Shown: positions 35,380-42,459 of the stretch, in pieces
Layout of the letters: each line of letters begins with the position of its first letter
How positions within the stretch are numbered: position 1 is the first letter of the stretch
Assembly (NCBI GenBank): GCA_038209965.1
Contig: JBBQXF010000020.1
Coordinates: forward strand, 1 to 50,128
From: JALONO01 sp038209965
GTDB lineage: Bacteria > Bacteroidota > Bacteroidia > Cytophagales > Thermoflexibacteraceae
DNA length: 50,128 nt
Direction of reading: 5' to 3'
Made by a program: the position numbers and the translations under genes
The notes under the pieces: model-generated
Told to the model about the DNA's origin: nothing
Seen by the model: only the letters and a program-made list of their open reading frames with translations
Database searches by the model: none

Positions 35380-36426
35380 TTATTTCACTGTTTTCTTACG
35401 CTTGATCAGCCGAGCCGTGTCCAGTCCAAAGGAAAAGCAACTGAGCCCGCCCGCAATGTGGCGCACGTTATAAGCGTAGGCCAATTCAAAACCCTTGACC
35501 CGGATCAGGAACCCGAGCGAGAATCCGGTCAGGGCGCGGCGCTGTTCGATGCTCATTTCGCGGCGCTGCAAAAAATTGTAGCCTACCCGGAAGTTGACGT
35601 TCCGGTGGACGAGCAGTTCGCCACCCAGCACCACCCGCCGAGTGATCTTGTCGGCCAGCGTCACGTCGCGGAGGCTGCGGTTGCCGTTACCGTCAATGAT
35701 AAAATTTTGGGCGGGATCATTGTAAGCAATATTGCCCGGGGGGAACAGTTGGTGAGCAGTGAACGAAAACCGGAAGGGCATTTTTTCGGGTTTGAACGAA
35801 GTACCCAGTTGCACATCGAAGGGCATCACAAAATCGGCGTTGCTGGTATAGTTGCTAAACGCCGTCCCAATATTTTTGAGGGTAAGGCCAAACCGGAAAT
35901 CTTTGGTGGGGTGGATAAATACCCCGCCAAGGTCGACCAGCACTGCCGTGGCCGAATATGGCCCGATGGTGGATCCGGCCAGTTTCAGGTTGGCCCCCAA
36001 GGTGAAGGGTGCGATCGTGTGCGAATAGTTGAGGGTGAGCGCGTAATCGGCAGCGGTAAAAGTGCCCGTGGGGCTTCCCGTGGCATTAAACCCATCGAAC
36101 GGGCCATAGCCGAGGTATTGCAGGCCCACCCCCAACCGCCCCTGCCGTCCCCGGCTGATGATCCCCGTCACGGTAGTGTTGGTCACGCCGGGGCGCAGCG
36201 AAAACAATTGGAGCGTAACCAGGGCATGGGCCGAATCGGCTGACAGGGCCGGATTGGCCAAGAACATGCTGGGATCGCGGTGATCGGCGGTGATATTGAC
36301 CGCGCCCAAACCGGCCACCCGGGCATTGGCGGGCAAATTGAGGAAACTAAAAGTCTGGCGGCCCCCAATTTGGGCCCATGCAGAGAGGCCGAAGCCCCAC
36401 AACAAGGCAGAGAGCAAAAAGCGCAT
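35380..36426 (-). CDS. porQ: Type IX secretion system protein PorQ
   Basis: Outer-membrane barrel of the FadL-like PorV/PorQ group, needed for type IX secretion. 348 aa with a signal peptide (MRFLLSALLWGFGLSAWA), then the PorQ-typical start IGGRQTFSFLNLPANARVAG, LGAVNITADHRDPSMFLANP and ALSADSAHA. About 14 beta strands follow, with AYAYNVRHIAGGLSCFSFGL near the C-terminus. An ATG two codons upstream is also in frame. It stands alone here; other T9SS genes are usually scattered. Its presence implies that proteins with a T9SS C-terminal signal exist in the genome; I did not find one in this window. Confidence 0.85.
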   Translation of the reverse strand: MRFLLSALLWGFGLSAWAQIGGRQTFSFLNLPANARVAGLGAVNITADHRDPSMFLANPALSADSAHALVTLQLFSLRPGVTNTTVTGIISRGRQGRLGVGLQYLGYGPFDGFNATGSPTGTFTAADYALTLNYSHTIAPFTLGANLKLAGSTIGPYSATAVLVDLGGVFIHPTKDFRFGLTLKNIGTAFSNYTSNADFVMPFDVQLGTSFKPEKMPFRFSFTAHQLFPPGNIAYNDPAQNFIIDGNGNRSLRDVTLADKITRRVVLGGELLVHRNVNFRVGYNFLQRREMSIEQRRALTGFSLGFLIRVKGFELAYAYNVRHIAGGLSCFSFGLDTARLIKRKKTVK

Positions 36427-36802
36427 TCCCAATCATTTTTGAGCAATTTAGGCCAAGATCACCACATTTGGGCTTGGCTGTTGTCAGCAACCAAAATATT
36501 GATCAGCAAATTGGTCAATAATAACGATAATTGGGCCGGCGGTGAGCCAATAACTGGGTGGGATTATTCGCAGGCACAGTAAGAAGTCGGCAGAGGCTAA
36601 GATGAACAGTTCTCCATTTTATTGGTGCTATGCAGATTAGCAGGAAAAGTAGTTTTTGAATCAAAATGAGGTTGATAATGGATAGGATTTGGGCAAAATT
36701 AAAATGGCTTGAGAGGGTCACAATTGATCAACCTGATTTTCAATACTGATTTTCGGGTTGGCAGAAAACCGATTTTATGGGGGGCAAAGAAAATCCTGCA
36801 AG

Positions 36803-36833
36803 GTAAAGGTAAACCAAAATGTTTTACCTTTAC
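36803..36833. repeat. Perfect 11-bp hairpin in a 650-base spacer
   Basis: GTAAAGGTAAA / TTTACCTTTAC with a 9-base loop, within the 36433-37091 spacer between porQ and the truncated acetyltransferase. No T tract. The rest of this AT-rich spacer has no protein-like frame; it must contain the porQ promoter. Confidence 0.5.
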
Positions 36834-37091
36834 TGGAAAATCGGGCGCAAAGGAGTACAAAACGAAAATGATTACTCAAAACTATCAATCATCCCTTGAC
36901 CAATGCAGAAATGGTAGCAGCTAAAAGACCAAGGTCGGCCGATGCCCAACTGGGGTTTGGGAAAAAATAGCGGGCCTTATACCCCTTACGAATAAAGCCA
37001 TAAAACTAGTTTTTACGGCTTTGGCATATCGAAAGCCTGTTGTTTATACTATTTAAATCATTGATTATCAGTTTAACATCATTATTGCGCG

Positions 37092-37295
37092 ATGACCGGC
37101 CCAGACCAAAACCAAGCATTTCCATTGCCCCACTACAACCGACTTTGTTTTTTGAAAAACGTGGTCAAAAACCCCAATATTATCGTTGGTGACTTTACTT
37201 ATTATGACGATTTTGAAAATGTGGAAAACTTTGAGAAAAATGTAAAGTACCATTTTGATTTCATTGGCGACAAACTAGTGTTAAGTTTAAAATAA
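37092..37295 (+). pseudogene. CatB/Vat-type xenobiotic acetyltransferase, truncated by the insertion element
   Basis: The first ~62 residues match the N-terminus of hexapeptide xenobiotic acetyltransferases (CatB/Vat family, about 210 aa): a GP-N-x-x-x-P-L/I start, then FLKNVVKNPNIIVGDFTYYD, ENFEKNVKYHFDFIGDKLV. Homology ends at about 37279, where the left end of the insertion element begins, and translation stops a few codons inside it. The left-handed beta-helix and catalytic His are missing, so it cannot be active. I could not find the 3' part beyond the right end of the element, so the insertion was probably accompanied or followed by a deletion. Confidence 0.75.
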
Positions 37296-37301
37296 ATAGA
37301 C

Positions 37302-37309
37302 TATATTTG
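37302..37309 (+). promoter_or_regulatory. Promoter of the IS630 transposase
   Basis: TATATTTG matches TAnnTTTG, 20 bases before the transposase ATG and directly inside the left inverted repeat. A TTA at 37281 occupies the -33 position. Confidence 0.55.
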
Positions 37310-37329
37310 CATTCTCAATTATCAAGCAT

Positions 37330-37797
37330 ATGACCAAATTTAGAATTAATTTAACACCTGACGAAAGGGGGGAACTGACCGCTCTACTAAAAAAAGGCAG
37401 GCGAAAGGTCCAGCACACCCAATACGCCCAAATTTTGCTCGGCTCGGATGAGGGCAATGCAAATCTTGTTCTGAGTGCTGCCACGCTGAGCGAGCGGTTT
37501 TATGTATCGCCCAAAACGGTTGAACGGGTACGGAAGCGGTTTTGTGAACAGGGGATGGGGGTTTTTGAGCCTACCCAGCGCGCAACCCGCAGTGACAAAA
37601 AATTTGATGCCCGGGTTGAATCGCACCTGCTCGCCATTGCTTGCCAGGCCCCGCCCGGTGGCGCGCCCCACTGGACATTGCAAATGCTATCGGACAGGAT
37701 AGTGGAGCTCAGGGTGGTGGACGCCATTTCAAGATCGTCGGTGTGCAATTTGTTGAAAAAAACGAAATTAAGCCCTTTCAAAAAGAGCAATACATAA
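37330..37797 (+). CDS. IS630 transposase, N-terminal part (orfA)
   Basis: 155 codons in the first frame: MTKFRINLTPDERGELTALL, an HTH region (LSERFYVSPKTVERVRKRF) and a second DNA-binding segment up to SVCNLLKKTKLS, then a stop. The start and both helix-turn-helix parts match IS630 transposases (MTKxRIxLTPEER...). At 37756-37762 the codons AAA AAA A(CG) form an A7 run. Shifting by -1 there replaces TKLSPFKK by NEIKPFQKEQYIIP, which restores the IS630 consensus LKKNELKP...W/YxIP. So this frame alone is only the DNA-binding half. No catalytic residues are in it. Confidence 0.8.
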   Translation: MTKFRINLTPDERGELTALLKKGRRKVQHTQYAQILLGSDEGNANLVLSAATLSERFYVSPKTVERVRKRFCEQGMGVFEPTQRATRSDKKFDARVESHLLAIACQAPPGGAPHWTLQMLSDRIVELRVVDAISRSSVCNLLKKTKLSPFKKSNT

Positions 37798-38444
37798 TAC
37801 CTGCCGAGCAAAGTGCCGCTTTTGTTTGCCAAATGGAGGCCGTGCTGGATGTTTACGAGCGCCCCTATGATGTTGACCACCCTGTGGTGTGCATGGACGA
37901 ATCCCCCAAGCAGATCATTGACTATAAAGAGTTTACCGGTTCAACGGGGAAAAAGTACCACGACCCGGAATACACAAGGCTTGGTGTTGCCGAACTGTTC
38001 GTTGCCTTTGAACCGCTGGCCGGCCACCGGGAAATGACAGTGGAGGAGGATCACAAAACAGGCATTTGGGTGAACTTTATTGCCCAAGCAATGGATACGC
38101 GCTACAGGGACGCCAAGAAGGTTACATGGATAATGGATAATTTTTCTACACACAAAAAGGAAAATTTTTATAAGGTGTTCCCCCCACAAACAGCCAAATC
38201 ATATTTGGACAGGATGGAATTCGTCTATACCCCAAAGCACGGTTCGTGGATGAACATGGCCGAAATCCAATTTTCTGTGCTTGCCCGGTCAGAACTTGAC
38301 AGGCCCTTCAAAGATAAAGAAGCAGTAAAATCGGTGGTGGCCAAATGGGTACAAAATCAAAATAAACTAAAAAAAGGTGCAAAATGGCAATTTGAGACAG
38401 CCGATGCCCGAATTAAATTATCTAAATTATATCCAACTATTTAA
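37761..38444 (+). CDS. IS630 transposase, catalytic part (orfB, read by -1 frameshift)
   Basis: About 227 codons in the -1 frame, starting effectively at the A7 run with no good start codon of its own. The DDE triad of the RNase H-like domain is visible: Asp in VVCMDESPKQ, Asp in WIMDNFSTHKK, and Glu in WMNMAEIQFSVL. Joined to orfA, the product is about 371 aa, the normal size for IS630 transposases. This suggests programmed frameshifting or transcriptional slippage rather than decay, since both halves are otherwise intact. It could equally be an inactivating one-base deletion of A. Confidence 0.8.
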   Translation, partial: NEIKPFQKEQYIIPAEQSAAFVCQMEAVLDVYERPYDVDHPVVCMDESPKQIIDYKEFTGSTGKKYHDPEYTRLGVAELFVAFEPLAGHREMTVEEDHKTGIWVNFIAQAMDTRYRDAKKVTWIMDNFSTHKKENFYKVFPPQTAKSYLDRMEFVYTPKHGSWMNMAEIQFSVLARSELDRPFKDKEAVKSVVAKWVQNQNKLKKGAKWQFETADARIKLSKLYPTI

Positions 38445-38583
38445 CTTAAATGAAACAGTGGATAGGGTCTAAGAGTTAGTGCCTTTGATAGTCACACACG
38501 ATAAGAAAACATTGTTAGTACTGTCTTACCTCTTTGACTCATCACCAAGTTTGAAGTAGAAAAAATATTACCTCAAATGGCAG

Positions 38584-38614
38584 AGGCGTTAGAAAGTTTA
38601 AGCAACTAACGCCT
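38584..38614. repeat. Inverted repeat between IS630 and the ATPase unit
   Basis: AGGCGTTAG / CTAACGCCT with a 13-base loop, in the AT-rich spacer 38457-38919. It could terminate the minus-strand ATPase unit, but no clear T tract follows. The rest of the spacer has no supported gene and no recognisable 3' part of the acetyltransferase. Confidence 0.45.
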
Positions 38615-38919
38615 TAACAAAGTTAAACAACTTCCACTACTTTTTCAAATGACTCTCCGATTTCTTTTTGGTGTAAAATTGATTAATTTTGTTAAATATT
38701 TGTACGTAAATACGAAAGAAATACCATCAACAGCTTTGTGAAACTTTACAACTAGGCTTTAAAAAAAGATTAAAAACTTCTACACTTTGATTACCGATAA
38801 AGTCCCTTTTTTTTTAAAATTAGTATTTAGCTTTTGGTGGTGCAATGCCCTGTTTTTCGTCCTAAGGTCTGCCGTATCAAGTCCACAAATACTATCCAAG
38901 AGTTATTTATCTATTGGAT

Positions 38920-39393
38920 TCAATTTAGACTAAGTTTTGCTATGGGTTTTAGTCCAGCACTTCCGGCAGCCCGATATTGTGGCGATGTTTTGGGAATAGT
39001 AAAACCATTTGTTTGTATCCAATAAAAAGGTGGGCGACTTTTCGCTTTTTGTTTATCCATTTCTGGGGCTTCTTGATGCAACCAATCTTTTAACCACTGT
39101 AGTTTTCTTAAAACTACCCTTACTTCACTTGAATTTGCAGAATGAACTTCTATAAAAAATATTTCCCCTTTGTAAGCAAAAGCATAATCCCAACGATTTG
39201 AATTTGGATACTTTGCAGTAGTGCATTTGTCAATATCAACACTCCCTTCTATGAGATGTGTATCTGAAACAGAAACTTTAGCACTGTATGTGCCCAACGC
39301 AGTCAATCCTGATCTAAAACCTGTTGCTACATCGGGAGTAGCTTCAACGGCTTGTTCAAATGTCATTGCAGGTACCGCTTTTTTATTTCTCAT
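38920..39393 (-). CDS. Partner of the AAA ATPase, possible PD-(D/E)XK-like nuclease
   Basis: 157 aa, unnamed. Features seen: VPAMTFEQAVEATPDVATGF and RSGLTALGTYSAKVS near the start, LIEGSVDID, then a strand-turn-strand NRWDYAFAYKGEIFFIEVHS (Asp69, Glu82-x-His84) followed by a basic helix (VRVVLRKLQWLKDWL), and PPFYWIQTNGF. The D...(12 residues)...ExH plus helix arrangement resembles the core of restriction-endonuclease-like folds with the usual ExK changed to ExH. This is inference from pattern only. The start at 39393 overlaps the ATPase gene by 11 bases (its frame is open further upstream inside that gene). It is probably translationally coupled and works with the ATPase. Confidence 0.72.
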   Translation of the reverse strand: MRNKKAVPAMTFEQAVEATPDVATGFRSGLTALGTYSAKVSVSDTHLIEGSVDIDKCTTAKYPNSNRWDYAFAYKGEIFFIEVHSANSSEVRVVLRKLQWLKDWLHQEAPEMDKQKAKSRPPFYWIQTNGFTIPKTSPQYRAAGSAGLKPIAKLSLN

Positions 39394-40549
39394 CAACAAA
39401 ATATTTTGAAACCACATCAGTTGCCCTACCTGAAAATTGAGAAAGCCCTCCCCATTCTGAAATGGCTTCATCTTCGCTACCTGCATCCAAAGTTGTTATG
39501 TCCCGAGAAATAACTTTGTTGCTTTCTCGGGAAAAATAGAACGTGTTGATTTCCTTTTTTGAAAGGATATTTTCAAACAATCGTTTTGTTGCTGTTGTTT
39601 TTTTTATTTTAAATAAATCAAACAAAGCATCATCGCTTACTTTTGATTTTTTCAAAAGATTAAAAGCCCAAGCAAACTCAAGCACAACGGGTGAATGGGT
39701 AGAAATAATTACTTTATAATCACGAGAAAGCAAATCAATAATTTGTAGAATAACAGATTTAATTGCGTGTGGATGCAAGCCCATTTCTGGCTCTTCAATC
39801 ACAACATATTTGTAATTATCTTTTCGGCTAACTTTTGATGGAGGGCATAACCAATAGAAACCCATCAGCAAAGGCATAAACTCTTTTTGTCCTGCGCTCC
39901 ATGTAATGAATGGCACACTCATTCCTTGAACTTCCATTCTTAATTTTTTCTGTCCAGTCCTTTCATCCATTACTACTTTTCCGTCATGAAAAATGCTGTC
40001 GTTGAAGGATTGTCGCAAAGGTTCTTTTAATCGGTTGCTTATTGGAAATATTGATTCGGATTTTCCCATTCCGTTTTGGAGCAGCTGTCGGAGTGTTTCG
40101 CTAAACTGTCTCAAAACATAAGGAGTGGATATGTCAAACTCCATGAAGTTTTTAGGTCTTCCGTCTGATACACTTAATATTCGCTGTGCAGGGATATAAA
40201 AAAGAGACTCTTCGTCCTTAGTTGTTTTGCCAATTCGTCCTGTTTTTGAAGGCAGTAAAAAACTTTTGGAATACGGCTTTCCATCCAATTGAATGTCGGT
40301 ATTGGGTTTCCATATTTTTGACATGCCTTCGCCAAAATAAAGATCCAATGTATTGTCGACATCCTTCCCCCATATGTAATTATATTGCTCTAGTATTTTT
40401 CGGATATGATTTTTATCAATTAAAAGCTTTAAAAGTTGTATAAAAATACTCTTACCACTTGCTTGGGGCCCTACTAATAAGGTCAAATCGCCAAAGTGAA
40501 CATTAGCTTCTTCAATTGGCCCCAATGATTTTATGGTTAAATGTTCCAT
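39383..40549 (-). CDS. AAA/ABC-type ATPase, OLD/AAA_21-like, defence-associated type
   Basis: 388 aa, cytoplasmic. It starts MEHLTIKSLGPIEEANVHFG, typical of RecF/SMC-like ATPases. Walker A is GPQASGKS (27-34). An ABC-like signature WSAGQKEF lies around 217-224, Walker B is YVVIEEPEMGLHP (248-260), and the switch His285 is in IISTHSPVVLEF. No TOPRIM or HNH nuclease is fused: the C-terminal ~90 residues are unassigned. ATPases of this group pair with small effector genes in several phage-defence systems (Septu, PARIS, Gabija-like). Here the partner is the overlapping 157-aa gene. The composition is AT-rich and an IS element lies next to it, as in accessory islands. Confidence 0.82.
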   Translation of the reverse strand: MEHLTIKSLGPIEEANVHFGDLTLLVGPQASGKSIFIQLLKLLIDKNHIRKILEQYNYIWGKDVDNTLDLYFGEGMSKIWKPNTDIQLDGKPYSKSFLLPSKTGRIGKTTKDEESLFYIPAQRILSVSDGRPKNFMEFDISTPYVLRQFSETLRQLLQNGMGKSESIFPISNRLKEPLRQSFNDSIFHDGKVVMDERTGQKKLRMEVQGMSVPFITWSAGQKEFMPLLMGFYWLCPPSKVSRKDNYKYVVIEEPEMGLHPHAIKSVILQIIDLLSRDYKVIISTHSPVVLEFAWAFNLLKKSKVSDDALFDLFKIKKTTATKRLFENILSKKEINTFYFSRESNKVISRDITTLDAGSEDEAISEWGGLSQFSGRATDVVSKYFVDEK

Positions 40550-40572
40550 TCTTTGTTTGGATAATTACGTTG

Positions 40573-40580
40573 CAAAGATA
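40573..40580 (-). promoter_or_regulatory. -7 promoter element of the ATPase unit
   Basis: The minus strand reads TATCTTTG, a full TAnnTTTG match, 23 bases before the ATPase ATG. A -33 TTG is not clear. Confidence 0.6.
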
Positions 40581-40767
40581 GAATTCTCGTTTTGCTTTAA
40601 GTCGCCCATCTTATGTTTTCAAGTATCAAAAAATATTCGTTCAAAGCCGGTAACTCTCAAACTCGCAACATCCTCAAGCCTTACCGCCTGCCCCATAAAC
40701 GCAACCCACCCCACCCAAAGGCAGAATAAACCGCCAGTCTGGTTTGTTCCCGCTTTGGTGGGCTGCC

Positions 40768-42270
40768 TCAGTCCGGGTCTTTGGGGTGGTCATCTTGGGT
40801 GTCAAATACCACATTGCCAAGCTGTTGCTGGGCGAGCTCCTGCCGTTTTTCGCGGACGGCGTTCAGCTCATAGTTGAGCCGGAAAAACTGGTAGGTGACC
40901 TGACCTTGGTCGTTCACGCTCACTTCGCCCTGTAAATCATAGACCAGATCGTTTACCACTTTCTCAAATATGGGTTGTTGGTTCTTTTCTTTGTCCTTGG
41001 GTACTTGATTGGCTTGGGCTATGATTTGGTCAATGGTCAGTTCCCGGCCAATGTTGTCATATATTATCTTCATGATCCGTTTGCGGAGGTTGTTGATTTT
41101 TCGCTGTTCGCGTTTGGGCCTTAGTTTCCACTCGCGGAGGAGCGGCACGGAGAAGAAAATGGCCGAAAACGAAAGGGGAATCCAGCCAAGTACTGGGGCC
41201 ACCCAGCCGGGATAAGAGGGGTCGCTGATCGTTACCCCCAGCACGATCAGGGAAAACAGGAGGTTGAATGAGTTCATGGCCGTTACGCCGGTATTGCGGC
41301 CGGTGCTGTTGCCGGTGAGGGGGTATTCGGGCTCGTACTCGTCCCAATACCAAACCACTTTGGCATCTTTCTCTTGGTTGGCACTCCGCACCAGCTCGTC
41401 AAATTCCCCAATGAGCACCCCTTTTTCGTCCAAGTCAGCTTTGCCGTTGAAACGGACCAAGCAATCGGTAAAGAATTTGGCGGCCCCGTCGCTGTCCCAG
41501 CCGGCCAGTCCCCGGACTTCGGCCGTGGTGATGATGCCCCGGTTTTGGCGCAAGAACGCAGCTACTTCGCGCTGATTGGCCAGCGGGTGGTGCTCCACCC
41601 TGGGCGGCCCGAACACATAATCATATACCGAGGCAATGAACGTTTTCTTGGGCAGTTCGCTAATGGCGGCGGTTCCCTTGCGCTTTTTCTTCGCTTTTTC
41701 AAACGCCGACTCTTTGGGCGTATAGCGTTGGTAGGGGTTGCCCTGCTGATCATAGTCGTAGTAAATGACCGGGGTGTAATAATTCCACCAGAAAATGGCC
41801 CGGAACACTTCGGCAATGATCGCGAACGGGAGCGACATGTCCCAGTCCGAATCGCTATCACTATCGCCATTGCCCGAGAACATCGCAATGAGTGCCCCAA
41901 CCACCACTACGATCAAGATGACGATAAAGACCAAAAAATACACCACCAACATGACTGACATCCAGATCCGGAAAAAAACCACGAAGGCCCGCCACAAAAA
42001 ATCCTTGGTTTCGGCCCACCGTTCGGCCCGCGTCTTTTCGCCCCGGCGGAGGAGATCCTCCCCAAAGTCGTAGATCAAGTTGCCGGTGTCGGTCACTTTG
42101 AGCCGACATTCGTACTTGACCATCGCGGCTTCGATCAAGCGTTGGGCATCGTCCACGTTCAGCCCGGTAAAAGTGGCAACGTCCCCAATGGTGAAAAGAC
42201 GGTTGGGCTGTTGTAGGCGTTCTTCAAAAACAGCCAAGGTCTGGGGAGCGGGTGATTTATATTCGGTCAT
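40768..42270 (-). CDS. Membrane protein of unknown function, 500 aa
   Basis: No family recognised. Residues 1-90 look like a small winged-helix-like domain (LFTIGDVATFTGLNVDDAQR). Then come two hydrophobic segments around 100-130 (AFVVFFRIWMSVMLVVYFLV, FIVILIVVVVGALIAMF), an acidic SDSDSDWD run, a third hydrophobic stretch near 155, a basic linker (FEKAKKKRKG), a helical domain repeating the first (REVAAFLRQNRGIITTAEVR), two TM segments near 345-390 and a basic, helical C-terminus. The repeat of the N-terminal pattern suggests duplicated regulatory domains. The start at 42270 (MTEYKSPAPQ) is preferred over an ATG 57 bases upstream. Confidence 0.75.
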   Translation of the reverse strand: MTEYKSPAPQTLAVFEERLQQPNRLFTIGDVATFTGLNVDDAQRLIEAAMVKYECRLKVTDTGNLIYDFGEDLLRRGEKTRAERWAETKDFLWRAFVVFFRIWMSVMLVVYFLVFIVILIVVVVGALIAMFSGNGDSDSDSDWDMSLPFAIIAEVFRAIFWWNYYTPVIYYDYDQQGNPYQRYTPKESAFEKAKKKRKGTAAISELPKKTFIASVYDYVFGPPRVEHHPLANQREVAAFLRQNRGIITTAEVRGLAGWDSDGAAKFFTDCLVRFNGKADLDEKGVLIGEFDELVRSANQEKDAKVVWYWDEYEPEYPLTGNSTGRNTGVTAMNSFNLLFSLIVLGVTISDPSYPGWVAPVLGWIPLSFSAIFFSVPLLREWKLRPKREQRKINNLRKRIMKIIYDNIGRELTIDQIIAQANQVPKDKEKNQQPIFEKVVNDLVYDLQGEVSVNDQGQVTYQFFRLNYELNAVREKRQELAQQQLGNVVFDTQDDHPKDPD

Positions 42271-42400
42271 AAGGAATCGAGGATCGTCTAGTAAAATGCA
42301 AAATACGAAAAAAAACTCCTTTCCCAATCTTCAAACGACAACTTGAGTCACGTGGCAACGTCCCGGCCGGGCCACAGGCCATTGTCCACTTTTTGATTGC

Positions 42401-42441
42401 CAAAATAAAACCCCCAAAGCCTAGTGAAGTCTTTGGGGGTT
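42401..42441 (-). terminator. Rho-independent terminator of yidC
   Basis: Perfect stem AACCCCCAAAG / CTTTGGGGGTT with an 11-base loop. On the minus strand it is followed by TTTTATTTT. It lies 19 bases after the yidC stop. Confidence 0.88.
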
Positions 42442-42459
42442 GACAACCAAAAAAGTGGG

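Larger units (their letters stand above)
37280..38456 (+). mobile_element. IS630-family insertion sequence
   Basis: About 1.18 kb. The proposed ends are imperfect inverted repeats of about 20 bases: GTTAAGTTTAAAATAAATAG at the left (37280-37299) and the complement of GTTTCATTTAAGTTAAATAG at the right (38437-38456). They match in 15 positions, and similarity may run a few bases further out. It holds one transposase split over two frames. IS630-type elements duplicate a TA target; I could not fix the exact duplication. It has cut an acetyltransferase gene on the left. Confidence 0.7.

Noticed and set aside
35299..36243. 314-codon plus frame opposite porQ
   Set aside because: Lies entirely over porQ, which has a signal peptide and family motifs; the shadow shows none.
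38834..39025. Plus-strand 63-codon frame over the end of the 157-aa gene
   Set aside because: Antisense overlap with the better-supported minus-strand gene and no recognisable motif.
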